A stretch of 64,000 nucleotides of DNA from Lamellibrachia satsuma (lineage: Eukaryota; Annelida; Polychaeta; Sabellida; Siboglinidae). The notes under the pieces are model-generated. The model was not told where the DNA came from, did not search any database, and worked only from the letters and a program-made list of their open reading frames with translations. Shown piece after piece: positions 1 to 11,039 of this stretch (position 1 is the stretch's first letter; each line of letters begins with the position of its first letter). The position numbers were made by a program, and so were the translations under genes. The stretch spans positions 7,223,536 to 7,287,535 of the forward strand of contig BSQZ01000018.1 of NCBI GenBank assembly GCA_033239005.1, read 5' to 3'.

Positions 1-788
1 TGTGGTGCTTTAGCAAATTGTGAGGTATTTGGATTGAACGCTGGATGCACTGAGACCCACTAGGAGGTGTAGTGTCATGACCCCAATTCACCATCATATA
101 TCAATATTGTGTTTAAAGGACACTACAAAAACACCCTTTGATATGTTGTTTAAGCAAAACAAAGCATATATTACAATAATAAGAATACTTCCTTTGTGCC
201 TCAATCCTTTGAAACCAGGCTCAGAGTCCCATCAAGACAAATGGGTGTCAATCTCGAAATCGGTAACAATAATATTTGTCTGTTTTGTTTTGTCTCTTTA
301 TCTGCCTGCCTTGCCTTGCCTGCCTGCATGTCTACCTGTCCGACACGGTGCTCATTAGAAACATGGTTTTGGGGCTACGCACTTTAAGACAACGAAAACT
401 AACAATGTACAACTAAAATGAAGAATATCACGCCAGTGGTTTAATCAGAATGTGTTCTAAAAGTGGGAGATTCTGGTCATTTCTGATAGAGAGCTGATAC
501 GTTAACCAGCACAACCGATAAGTGCATGTGCAGTTCTATGAAAATCAGGTAACACAGACTATGCGTGACGTACTAATGAAAGCCCATATACACAGAAACA
601 ATGCCGTCTCAAACAAACATGCTATTTTGTTAGAAAGAGACGTTTAGCAAACAGAGGCCAAAATATGTCACAGAAATTGAGTTTGGGTGTAAACTGCATG
701 GCCATATCTTAGATATCAACAAATATATTGTAATTTGGTGAGAGAATTTTGCTAAGCTGTGACACCTGTGCACATGCCCCAAACCATA
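1..788. other. Unassigned flank, no gene seen
   Basis: I looked on both strands for LRR-type exons, retrotransposon coding pieces and terminal repeats and found none. There are only short open frames without recognisable content and a small CCTGCCTG-type simple stretch near 300-330. Because the NLR gene model at 10556-44698 ends with an incomplete codon, one of its later exons could lie here or further left, but I cannot point to one. Confidence 0.5.
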
Positions 789-3700
789 CCTTTAACAAAG
801 TGACCTCCTACTGCCAGGTGAGATGCTGTAAGTTGTTTCCCTTTAACAAAGTGACCTCCTACTGCCAGGTGAGATGCTGTAAGTTGATTCCCTTTAACAA
901 CGTGACCCCCTACTGCCAGGTGGGATGCTGTAAGTTGATTCCCTTTAACAGAGTGACCCCCTACTGCCAGGTGAGATGCTGTAAGTTGATTCCCTTTAAC
1001 AACGTGACCCCCTACTGCCAGGTGGGATGCTGTAAGTTGATTCCCTTTAACAACGTGACCCCCTACTGCCAGGTGAGATGCTGTAAGTTGATTCCCTTTA
1101 ACAACGTGACCCCCTACTGCCAGGTGAGATGCTGTAAGTTGTTTCCCTTTAACAAAGTGACCCCCTACTGCCAGGTGGGATGCTGTAAGTTGATTCCCTT
1201 TAACAACGTGACCCCCTACTGCCAGGTGGGATGCTGTAAGTTGATTCCCTTTAACAACGTGACCCCCTACTGCCAGGTGGGATGCTGTAAGTTGATTCCC
1301 TTTAACAGAGTGACCCCCTACTGCCAGGTGGGATGCTGTAAGTTGTTTCCCTTTAACAAAGTGACCTCCTACTGCCAGGTGGGATGCTGTAAGTTGTTTC
1401 CCTTTAACAGAGTGACCTCCTACTGCCAGGTGGGATGCTGTAAGTTGTTTCCCTTTAACAGAGTGACCCCCTACTGCCAGGTGGGATGCTGTAAGTTGTT
1501 TCCCTTTAACAGAGTGACCTCCTACTGCCAGGTGGGATGCTGTAAGTTGTTTCCCTTTAACAGAGTGACCTCCTACTGCCAGGTGGGATGCTGTAAGTTG
1601 TTTCCCTTTAACAAAGTGACCTCCTACTGCCAGGTGGGATGCTGTAAGTTGTTTCCCTTTAACAAAGTGACCTCCTACTGCCAGGTGGGATGCTGTAAGT
1701 TGTTTCCCTTTAACAAAGTGACCTCCTATTGCCAGGTGGGATGCTGTAAGTTGTTTCCCTTTAACAAAGTGACCTCCTACTGCCAGGTGGGATGCTGTAA
1801 GTTGTTTCCCTTTAACAAAGTGTCCTCCTACTGCCAGGTGGGATGCTGTAAGTTGTTTCCCTTTAACAAAGTGACCTCCTACTGCCAGGTGGGATGCTGT
1901 AAGTTGTTTCCCTTTAACAAAGTGACCTCCTACTGCCAGGTGGGATGCTGTAAGTTGTTTCCCTTTAACAAAGTGACCTCCTACTGCCACATGAGATGCT
2001 GTAAGTTGTTTCCCTTTAACTAAGTGACCTCCTACTGCCAGGTGGGATGCTGTAAGTTGTTTCCCTTTAACAAAGTGACCTCCTACTGCCAGGTGGGATG
2101 CTGTAAGTTGTTTCCCTTTAACAAAGTGACCTCCTACTGCCACATGAGATGCTGTAAGTTGTTTCCCTTTAACAAAGTGACCTCCTACTGCCAGGTGGGA
2201 TGCTGTAAGTTGTTTCCCTTTAACAAAGTGTCCTCCTACTGCCAGGTGAGATGCTGTAAGTTGTTTCCCTTTAACAAAGTGACCTCCTACTGCCAGGTGG
2301 GATGCTGTAAATTGTTTCCCTTTAACAGAGTGACCCCCTACTGCGAGGTGGGATGCTGTAAGTTGTTTCCCTTTAACAAAGTGACCTCCTACTGCCAGGT
2401 GGGATGCTGTAAGTTGTTTCCCTTTAACAAAGTGACCTCCTACTGCCAGGTGGGATGCTGTAAGTTGTTTCCCTTTAACAGAGTGACCTCCTACTGCCAG
2501 GTGGGATGCTGTAAGTTGTTTCCCTTTAACAAAGTGACCTCCTACTGCCAGGTGGGATGCTGTAAGTTGTTTCCCTTTAACAGAGTGACCTCCTACTGCC
2601 AGGTGGGATGCTGTAAGTTGTTTCCCTTTAACAAAGTGACCCCCTACTGCGAGGTGGGATGCTGTAAGTTGTTTCCCTTTAACAGAGTGACCTCCTACTG
2701 GTAGGTGGGATGCTGTAAGTTGATTCCCTTTAACAGAGTGACCTCCTACTCGCAGGTGGGATGCTGTAAGTTGTTTCCCTTTAACAGAGTGACCTCCTAC
2801 TGCCAGGTGGGATGCTGTAAGTTGTTTCCCTTTAACAGAGTGACCCCCTACTGCGAGGTGGGATGCTGTAAGTTGTTTCCCTTTAACAGAGTGACCTCCT
2901 ACTGGTAGGTGGGATGCTGTAAGTTGATTCCCTTTAACAGAGTGACCTCCTACTCGCAGGTGGGATGCTGTAAGTTGTTTCCCTTTAACAGACTGACCTC
3001 CTACTGGTAGGTGGGATGCTGTAAGTTGATTCCCTTTAACAGAGTGACCTCCTACTCGCAGGTGGGATGCTGTAAGTTGTTTCCCTTTAACAAAGTGACC
3101 TCCTACTGCCAGGTGGGATGCTGTAAGTTGTTTCCCTTTAACAAAGTGACCTCCTACTGCCAGGTGGGATGCTGTAAGTTGTTTCCCTTTAACAGAGTGA
3201 CCTCCTACTGCCAGGTGGGATGCTGTAAGTTGTTTCCCTTTAACAGAGTGACCTCCCACTGCCAGGTGGGATACTGTAAGTTGTTTCCCTTTAACAGAGT
3301 GACCTCCCACTGCCAGGTGGGATGCTGTAAGTTGTTTCCCTTTAACAGAGTGACCTCCCACTGCCAGGTGGGATGCTGTAAGTTGTTTCCCTTTAACAGA
3401 GTGACCTCCTACTGCCAGGTGGGATGCTGTAAGTTGTTTCCCTTTAACATAGTGACCTCCTACTCGCAGGTGGGATGCTGTAAGTTGTTTCCCTTTAACA
3501 GAGTGACCTCCTACTGCCAGGTGGGATGCTGTAAGTTGTTTCCCTTTAACAGAGTGACCTCCTACTGCCAGGTGGGATGCTGTAAGTTGTTTCCCTTTAA
3601 CAGAGTGACCTCCTACTGCCAGGTGGGATGCTGTAAGTTGTTTCCGTTTAACAAAGTGACCTCCTACTGCCAGGTGGGATGCTGTAAGTTGTTTCCCTTT

Positions 3701-6700
3701 AACAGAGTGACCTCCTACTGCCAGGTGGGATGCTGTAAGTTGTTTCCCTTTAACAGAGTGACCTCCTACTGCCAGGTGGGATGCTGTAAGTTGTTTCCAT
3801 TTAACAGAGTGACCTCCTACTGCCAGGTGGGATGCTGTAAGTTGTTTCCCTTTAACAGAGTGACCTCCTACTGCCAGGTGGGATGCTGTAAGTTGTTTCC
3901 CTTTAACAGAGTGACCTCCTACTGCCAGGTGGGATGCTGTAAGTTGTTTCCCTTTAACAGAGTGACCTCCTACTGTCAGGTGGGATGCTGTAAGTTGTTT
4001 CCCTTTAACAGAGTGACCTCCTACTGTCAGGTGGGATGCTGTAAGTTGTTTCCCTTTAACAAAGTGACCCCTTACTGCCAGGTGGGATGCTGTAAGTTGA
4101 TTCCCTTTAACATAGTGACCTCCTACTCGCAGGTGGGATGCTGTAAGTTGTTTCCCTTTAACAGAGTGACCTCCTACTGCCAGGTGGGATGCTGTAAGTT
4201 GTTTCCCTTTAACAGAGTGACCTCCTACTGCCAGGTGGGATGCTGTAAGTTGTTTCCCTTTAGCAGAGTGTCCTCCTACTGCCAGGTGGGATGCTGTAAG
4301 TTGTTTCCCTTTAACAGAGTGACCTCCTACTGCCAGGTGGGATGCTGTAAGTTGTTTCCCTTTAACAGAGTGACCTCCTACTGCCAGGTGGGATGCTGTA
4401 AGTTGTTTCCCTTTAACAAAGTGACCTCCTACTGCCAGGTGGGATGCTGTAAGTTGTTTCCCTTTAACAGAGTGACCTCCTACTGCCAGGTGGGATGCTG
4501 TAAGTTGTTTCCCTTTAGCAGAGTGTCCTCCTACTGCCAGGTGGGATGCTGTAAGTTGTTTCCCTTTAACAGAGTGACCTCCTACTGCCAGGTGGGATGC
4601 TGTAAGTTGTTTCCCTTTAACAGAGTGACCTCCTACTGCCAGGTGGGATGCTGTAAGTTGTTTCCCTTTAACAGAGTGACCTCCTACTGTCAGGTGGGAT
4701 GCTGTAAGTTGTTTCCCTTTAACAAAGTGACCCCTTACTGCCAGGTGGGATGCTGTAAGTTGATTCCCTTTAACATAGTGACCTCCTACTCGCAGGTGGG
4801 ATGCTGTAAGTTGTTTCCCTTTAACAAAGTGACCTCCTACTGCCAGGTGGGATGCTGTAAGTTGTTTCCCTTTAACAGAGTGACCTCCTACTGCCAGGTG
4901 GGATGCTGTAAGTTGTTTCCCTTTAGCAGAGTGTCCTCCTACTGCCAGGTGGGATGCTGTAAGTTGTTTCCCTTTAACAGAGTGACCTCCTACTGCCAGG
5001 TGGGATGCTGTAAGTTGTTTCCCTTTAACATAGTGACCTCCTACTCGCAGGTGGGATGCTGTAAGTTGTTTCCCTTTAACAGAGTGACCTCCTACTGCCA
5101 GGTGGGATGCTGTAAGTTGTTTCCCTTTAACAGAGTGACCTCCTACTGCCAGGTGGGATGCTGTAAGTTGTTTCCCTTTAACAAAGTGACCTCCTACTGC
5201 CAGGTGGGATGCTGTAAGTTGTTTCCCTTTAACAGAGTGACCTCCTACTGCCAGGTGGGATGCTGTAAGTTGTTTCCCTTTAGCAGAGTGTCCTCCTACT
5301 GCCAGGTGGGATGCTGTAAGTTGTTTCCCTTTAACAGAGTGACCTCCTACTGCCAGGTGGGATGCTGTAAGTTGTTTCCCTTTAACAGAGTGACCTCCTA
5401 CTGCCAGGTGGGATGCTGTAAGTTGTTTCCCTTTAACAGAGTGACCTCCTACTGTCAGGTGGGATGCTGTAAGTTGTTTCCCTTTAACAAAGTGACCCCT
5501 TACTGCCAGGTGGGATGCTGTAAGTTGATTCCCTTTAACATAGTGACCTCCTACTCGCAGGTGGGATGCTGTAAGTTGTTTCCCTTTAACAGAGTGACCT
5601 CCTACTGCCAGGTGGGATGCTGTAAGTTGTTTCCCTTTAACAGAGTGACCTCCTACTGCCAGGTGGGATGCTGTAAGTTGTTTCCCTTTATCAGAGTGTC
5701 CTCCTACTGCCAGGTGGGATGCTGTAAGTTGTTTCCCTTTAACATAGTGACCTCCTACTGCCAGGTGGGAAGCTGTAAGTTGTTTCCCTTTAACATAGTG
5801 ACCTCCTACTCGCAGGTGGGATGCTGTAAGTTGTTTCCCTTTAACAGAGTGACCTCCTACTGCCAGGTGGGATGCTGTAAGTTGTTTCCCTTTAACAGAG
5901 TGACCTCCTACTGCCAGGTGGGATGCTGTAAGTTGTTTCCCTTTAACAAAGTGACCTCCTACTGCCAGGTGGGATGCTGTAAGTTGTTTCCCTTTAAATA
6001 AGTGACCTCCTACTGCCAGGTGGGATGCTGTAAGTTGTTTCCCTTTAACAAAGTGACCTCCTACTGCCAGGTGGGATGCTGTAAGTTGTTTCCCTTTAAC
6101 AAAGTGACCTCCTACTGCCAGGTGGGATGCTGTAAGTTGTTTCCCTTTAACAGAGTGACCTCCTACTGCCAGGTGGGATGCTGTAAGTTGTTTCCCTTTA
6201 ACAGAGTGACCTCCTACTGCCAGGTGGGATGCTGTAAGTTGTTTCCCTTTAACAGAGTGACCTCCTACTGCCAGGTGGGATGCTGTAAGTTGTTTCCCTT
6301 TAACAGAGTGACCTCCTACTGCCAGGTGGGATGCTGTAAGTTGTTTCCCTTTAACAAAGTGACCTCCTACTGCCAGGTGGGATGCTGTAAGTTGTTTCCC
6401 TTTAACAAAGTGACCTCCTACTGCCAGGTGGGATGCTGTAAGTTGTTTCCCTTTAACAGAGTGACCTCCTACTGCCAGGTGGGATGCTGTAAGTTGTTTC
6501 CCTTTAACAGAGTGACCTCCTACTGCCAGGTGGGATGCTGTAAGTTGTTTCCCTTTAACAGAGTGACCTCCTACTGCCAGGTGGGATGCTGTAAGTTGTT
6601 TCCCTTTAACAGAGTGACCTCCTACTGCCAGGTGGGATGCTGTAAGTTGTTTCCCTTTAACAAAGTGACCTCCTACTGCCAGGTGGGATGCTGTAAGTTG

Positions 6701-7624
6701 TTTCCCTTTAACAGAGTATCCTCCTACTGCCAGGTGGGATGCTGTAAGTTGTTTCCCTTTAACAGAGTGACCTCCTACTGCCAGGTGGGATGCTGTAAGT
6801 TGTTTCCCTTTAACAAAGTGACCTCCTACTGCCAGGTGGGATGCTGTAAGTTGTTTCCCTTTAACAAAGTGACCTCCTACTGCCAGGTGGGATGCTGTAA
6901 GTTGTTTCCCTTTAACAGAGTGACCTCCTACTGCCAGGTGGGATGCTGTAAGTTGTTTCCCTTTAACAAAGTATCCTCCTACTGCCAGGTGGGATGCTGT
7001 AAGTTGTTTCCCTTTAACAGAGTGACCTCCTACTGCCAGGTGGGATGCTGTAAGTTGTTTCCCTTTAACAAAGTGACCTCCTACTGCCAGGTGGGATGCT
7101 GTAAGTTGTTTCCCTTTAACAGAGTGACCTCCTACTGCCAGGTGGGATGCTGTAAGTTGTTTCCCTTTAACAAAGTGACCTCCTACTGCCAGGTGGGATG
7201 CTGTAAGTTGTTTCCCTTTAACAAAGTGTCCTCCTACTGCCAGGTGGGATGCTGTAAGTTGTTTCCCTTTAACAAAGTGACCTCCTACTGCCAGGTGGGA
7301 TGCTGTAAGTTGTTTCCCTTTAACAAAGTTACCTCCTACTGCCACATGAGATGCTGTAAGTTGATTCCCTTTAACAGAGTGACCTCCTACTGCCAGGTAG
7401 GATGCTGTAAGTTGTTTCCCTTTATCAAAGTGACCTCCTACTGCCAGGTGGGATGCTGTAAGTTGTTTCCCTTTAACAAAGTGACCTCCTACTGCCAGGT
7501 GGGATGCTGTAAGTTGATTCCCTTTAACAGAGTGTTCCCCTACTGCCAGGTGGGATGCTGTAAGTGGTTTCCCTTTAACAAAGTGACCTCCTACTGCCAC
7601 GTGGAATGCTGTAAGCATAGCCAT
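752..7624 (-). other. Satellite-spanning open frame, 2290 codons, coding status doubtful
   Basis: The minus strand stays open across the whole 51-bp array and would encode a 17-residue repeat of the type KGKQLTASHLAVGGHSV. The first residues (MAMLTAFHVAVGG) and the last dozen or so lie in slightly diverged units or flank. Just before it on the minus strand is a good acceptor-like run ending TTACAG at about 7612, but its phase (1) does not match the phase-2 end of the LRR exon at 10556. The repeat matches no family I know and is neither clearly hydrophobic nor cysteine-patterned. The simplest reading is an open frame forced by a unit length divisible by three. A real repeat protein cannot be excluded without RNA evidence. 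Confidence 0.15.
789..7615. repeat. Megasatellite, 51-bp unit, about 134 copies
   Basis: The unit begins CCCTTTAACAAAGTGACCTC and recurs every 51 bp with a few substitutions and almost no indels. Variants include AACAG for AACAA, TTGATT for TTGTTT, TACTCGCAG for TACTGCCAG, and TTTAGCAGAGTGTCC. Variant blocks recur at multiples of the unit: the AAAGTGACCCCTTACTG variant occurs at 4061, 4724 and 5489, spaced 663 bp (13 units) and 765 bp (15 units), so the array has higher-order structure. Because 51 is a multiple of three and the unit lacks stops in some frames, long open frames appear on both strands. The array lies downstream of the last LRR exon seen. Confidence 0.97.
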
Positions 7625-8190
7625 AGTGTCTCATTTCTCTAACACTTGCCTACACTTTATTCGGCTCAGAAACTAATATTTTCTCAAAAGCCATAGTTCC
7701 AATATTGTTTCCAACCCTAGGAAGAAGATGTAGATTTACCAAGATTTAACAAGATTGCCATCCCAAACAACAAGTTCCAGATGGCAAGTGGACAAGGAAG
7801 CCATTGGCGTATCGAGAGTCCAACAATTTGATCATCTATATGTAGCCCGCCCTTATCAGATATCTGTCAATTCTATTTTTAAACATATTCACACTACTAG
7901 CATTAACACAATCATTTGGCAGTTTGTTCCATTCATTTATCACCCTCTGTGAGAAAGAGTACTTTCTCATGTCCAACCTACACTGCTCCTTAACTAATGC
8001 TGCTTTGTGTCCTCTGGTTCTACTGCCTTCTTTAAGTTTGAAGAACATATTCCTATCAACATCCTCATAACCGTTCACTATTTTAAACACTTCTATTTAG
8101 TCTCCTCTTAGTCTCCTGGTCTCTAGTGTTGTCAAACCACATTATAATAAGCAGCTTTCATAACTAATGTCTCTCAATTCTGGAATCATT

Positions 8191-9053
8191 TTAGTTGCTC
8201 TTCGTTGTATTCTTTCTAGCTTGTCTGTCCTTTTTACGATATGGCCTCCATGCTTGAATACAATATTCCAAATGTGGTCTAACTATTGCTTTGTACAGGG
8301 GTACAATTAGCTGTTTCTCTTTATACGTGATAGTTCTCCTAATTAGCCCTAGAATTTGATTTCCTTTCGAAGCAGCAATCCCACATTGCTCAGAAACGTT
8401 CATGTCAGCACTAAATGTTACACTTAAGTCCTTTTCTTGTGTGGTTCTACCTAGTACAGCATCCTCCATTTTATATTCTTCATCCATGTTTCCATGTCCT
8501 ATGTGTATGCATTTACACTTCCCAAAATTGAATAACATTTGCCATTTTTCTGACCATTTAACTAATTTATTTAGATCATCCTGTAAACTTTGTTTATCTG
8601 TATCATTAGTAACCTTTTTGAATACTTTTGTATCATCTGCAAATGTTAGTACTTTGCTAGATATGTCATCTTCCAAATAATTTATATGTATATTAAAAAC
8701 AGTATAGGGCCTAATACTGATCCCTGTGGTACCCCACTCAAAACAGATTTCCAGTTTGAAATCTCACCATCTACTATTACTCTCTGTCTTCTGTGTGTAA
8801 GCCACTTTTCTATCCAGTTGATTACATCATTACCTATACCATGGGTTTTTAGTTTAAGTAACAATCTTTGATGTGGTACTTTATTGAAAGCTTTCTGAAA
8901 ATCTAAGTAGACAACATCCACTGGTGACCCGTCATCTACCCACTTTGTAATTTCTTCCAAAAAACATAAGAGATTGGTTAGGCATGACTTTGCTTTTAGG
9001 AACCCATGTTGAGATGTATTTATTAATTTATGTTTTACAAGAAATTCCACCAC
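8191..9053 (-). pseudogene. LINE reverse transcriptase fragments (copy 1)
   Basis: Two open pieces on the minus strand together cover most of a LINE reverse transcriptase. The upstream piece (8682-9053) contains VVYLDFQKAFNKVPHQ, the first catalytic Asp region, and [17 protein letters not shown]. The downstream piece (8191-8676) contains FADDTKVF, the catalytic Asp pair, and the thumb region with LGLIRRTITYKEKQLIVPLY. They are separated at about 8680 by a frame break. The rest of the C-terminal region continues in another frame at 7836-8090. The enzyme would copy the element's RNA at the nicked target; this copy cannot. Confidence 0.88.
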
Positions 9054-9743
9054 GTGGTTTCTAATTAATGTTTCGAGTAATTTACATACACCTGAATGAA
9101 CTAATTTTCTGGTTTGTTCCTCGATCCTTTCTTAAATAGCGGTGTAATGTTTGCTTCTTTCCATTCTGAAGGAACTATTCCTTCTTCTAGTGACAAATTA
9201 AACACTTCTGCAAGTGGTGTACTAATTTGCTCAACAATTTCCTTAAGCAGTTTTGGTGGTATCCCATCAACTCCAGGTGATTTATTATCTTTTATCTTCT
9301 TAATTTTCTTTGCTATAATTTCAGGAGTTACAAATGACTGCCCTAAATATTCTGATTTATTGCCCTCAAATTTAGTAAATGGAACTGGAAGTGAGCTGAT
9401 ATCTCTTTCAGGACTTCTGCCATTTGAAACCTGTCTGAAATTATGTTTCCCCTGTTGTTTTCCAGTGGTCCGACCTTATCTCGGACTTTCTGTTTACTCC
9501 TTACATAAGCATAGAAACTCTTGCTGTAATTTTTTATATTACCTGCCAATTTTTTTTCAAAGGTTCTTTTAGATTTTCTAATTCTAGTTTGTGTAGTCTT
9601 CTACATTTCCAGTGTGTTTATATACCCTCCACAGCATCTGTTTGTGAGCAATTTTTCTAATAGCCTCTTTTGACAGGTGTTTCTTCCTGGACCTTTTCTC
9701 TTGTTTTCTTAATGGAACAAATTTCTCAATAATGCCCTCGATC

Positions 9744-10151
9744 TCATATTTTAAACAAGTCCAACATTCTGTTGCTCTTTAGCAAGTTATTCCAATCTAT
9801 ATTTGCTAGATATGTTCTCATCCCTTTAAATTTGCCTATGTTGAAGTTCCTCCTCCATTGTTTTTTATATGCATTCCCTGTTTTTACTTTTATATTAAAA
9901 TGGATTTGGCTATGGTCACTTGAATCCAAAGGTTCGTGTACTTTAACATTGTCAACTAATTCATTTTGAGAAGACAAAAGTAAATCTAACAAATTCCCAC
10001 CTCTGGTTGGTTCCAAGACATGTTGAATAAGGAAACAATCCTGTGTTAGAAGTAGAAACTGATGGTCGTCACCTCCAGCACTTTCTAATGATTCCCATTG
10101 TATATGGCTATGGTTAAAATCACCCGTTATAACACATTCCCCCTTGCTCAC
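9744..10151 (-). pseudogene. LINE endonuclease fragment (copy 1)
   Basis: The 135-codon open piece holds the C-terminal half of an apurinic-like endonuclease. GDFNHSHIQW carries the catalytic Asp/Asn pair and SSDHSQIHFNIK the terminal SDH motif. In an intact element this domain nicks target DNA to prime reverse transcription. The N-terminal half, with its Asn and Glu residues, is missing or diverged beyond 10151. A stop just upstream and frame breaks downstream separate it from the reverse transcriptase, so it is not functional. Confidence 0.85.
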
Positions 10152-10555
10152 CTCCCTTATCGCCTTTTGTTAAAATATGGAACGCTTCATGAATTTGCAT
10201 GTCATGTAGAGCAGAACTAGATTAACTAAGCTGTCTAGGTTATCTTGCATATTTGACTCATCAGTTAATAGTTTCTCAAACGTCAAGAAGACGGATCAGT
10301 GACAACAATTTTCACAAATGAAACATGGTAAGATTGTGGTAAATTGCTGTTGTTTCATGAAAAGATAACTTAATGCTTTCTTGGCAAATGCTCCAGCTGG
10401 CAAACGGACCATGAAGCATATATTATTAAATTGCATTGGTAATACAACTTTTAATTAAACATAGTTTGATGCTTTCGACTAACAAAGTAACATTTTCAAT
10501 GCACATACAGCTCTTTGTTTGAAGTTGTCATAAGGAACAGACATTTTCATCATAC

Positions 10556-10642
10556 CTCAGTGTCTGTAGTGCCGTCATCTTTGATACATTATCAGTGAGT
10601 CTTTGAACAGTTGTTGGATCGTCAAATTTGCTGCCATCTAAC
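10556..10642 (-). CDS. LRR exon 3 of the NLR gene (29 codons)
   Basis: An 87-bp exon lies between the acceptor GTATTCACAG and the donor GTATG. It starts in phase 2 and reads LDGSKFDDPTTVQRL then TDNVSKMTALQTL, a ribonuclease-inhibitor-type LRR with the usual leucine spacing. It ends with AG, leaving phase 2 for a further exon that I do not find. One repeat per exon with phase-2 borders is the standard design of NLR LRR regions and lets repeats be duplicated in units. Its neighbour upstream is the LRR exon at 13248-13331. Confidence 0.8.
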
Positions 10643-10649
10643 CTGTGAA

Positions 10650-10650
10650 T

Positions 10651-10682
<32 letters not shown>
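10650..10682. repeat. (AC)n(AT)n microsatellite
   Basis: About ten AC units followed by about seven AT units, only a few bases upstream of the LRR exon acceptor at 10643 on the minus strand. On that strand the tract reads (AT)n(GT)n just before the polypyrimidine region. Confidence 0.9.
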
Positions 10683-10683
<1 letters not shown>

Positions 10684-10756
10684 AATTAGCTATTAACATA
10701 TGTACAAGTAGCAGGTTTTTGAATAAAATTAATCAAGTGTACATCTACTAACATTG

Positions 10757-11036
10757 AATGGGGCGCGGTTGTCTGAGGTCAGACCGCTGCACTGTCAATC
10801 GGAAGTACCAAGGTTCGAGTCCACCTGTTGCTGTTTTGAATCCTGGACAATTTAATTCACCCCTCGTTGCCTGTGTCTTTCAGAAGAGACATAAAAACCC
10901 CTTGGTCCCCTCTACCTGGTGTCTATGCCGGGAGAGTAAATGACATGTCGTGGACTTACAGAGTGGCGGTCTCTATGTCTATCCCACTGATTCTAGCTTC
11001 CACGGCTAGAGAGGTGCCAAATAGGCAGTGTGTATG
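10757..11036 (+). mobile_element. tRNA-derived SINE-like element
   Basis: The segment begins GGGGCGCGGTTGTCTGAGG and has a perfect RNA polymerase III B box, GGTTCGAGTCC, at 10812-10822, about 55 bp downstream, as in a tRNA-derived SINE head. It continues into about 200 bp of non-tRNA body and stops where the 35-bp tandem array begins. It is not a functional tRNA gene because the cloverleaf cannot be closed at the acceptor stem. The SINE family is not identified, and the body may have seeded the neighbouring tandem array. Confidence 0.6.
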
Positions 11037-11039
11037 GCA

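Larger units (their letters stand above)
7730..10195 (-). mobile_element. CR1-like non-LTR retrotransposon, decayed, copy 1
   Basis: The minus strand shows, in order, the end of an endonuclease domain (about 9744-10151), a degraded linker (9340-9550), a reverse transcriptase (8191-9053) and a C-terminal segment (7836-8090). Frameshifts and stops separate the blocks. The 3' end, near 7730, is a short direct repeat based on TTGTTAAATC, as expected of CR1-like tails; the 5' end fades at about 10195, so the copy is 5'-truncated. It lies downstream of the last LRR exon, in the same orientation as the NLR gene. It is closely related to the copy at 21956-23790. The exact clade needs a phylogeny. Confidence 0.85.

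Noticed and set aside
7612..7624. Start of the 2290-codon satellite frame as the next exon of the NLR gene
   Set aside because: The acceptor-like TTACAG gives phase 1, while the LRR exon at 10556 needs a phase-2 partner.
10757..10830. A functional tRNA gene
   Set aside because: The B box is perfect, but acceptor-stem pairing is not found and a long SINE-like body follows.
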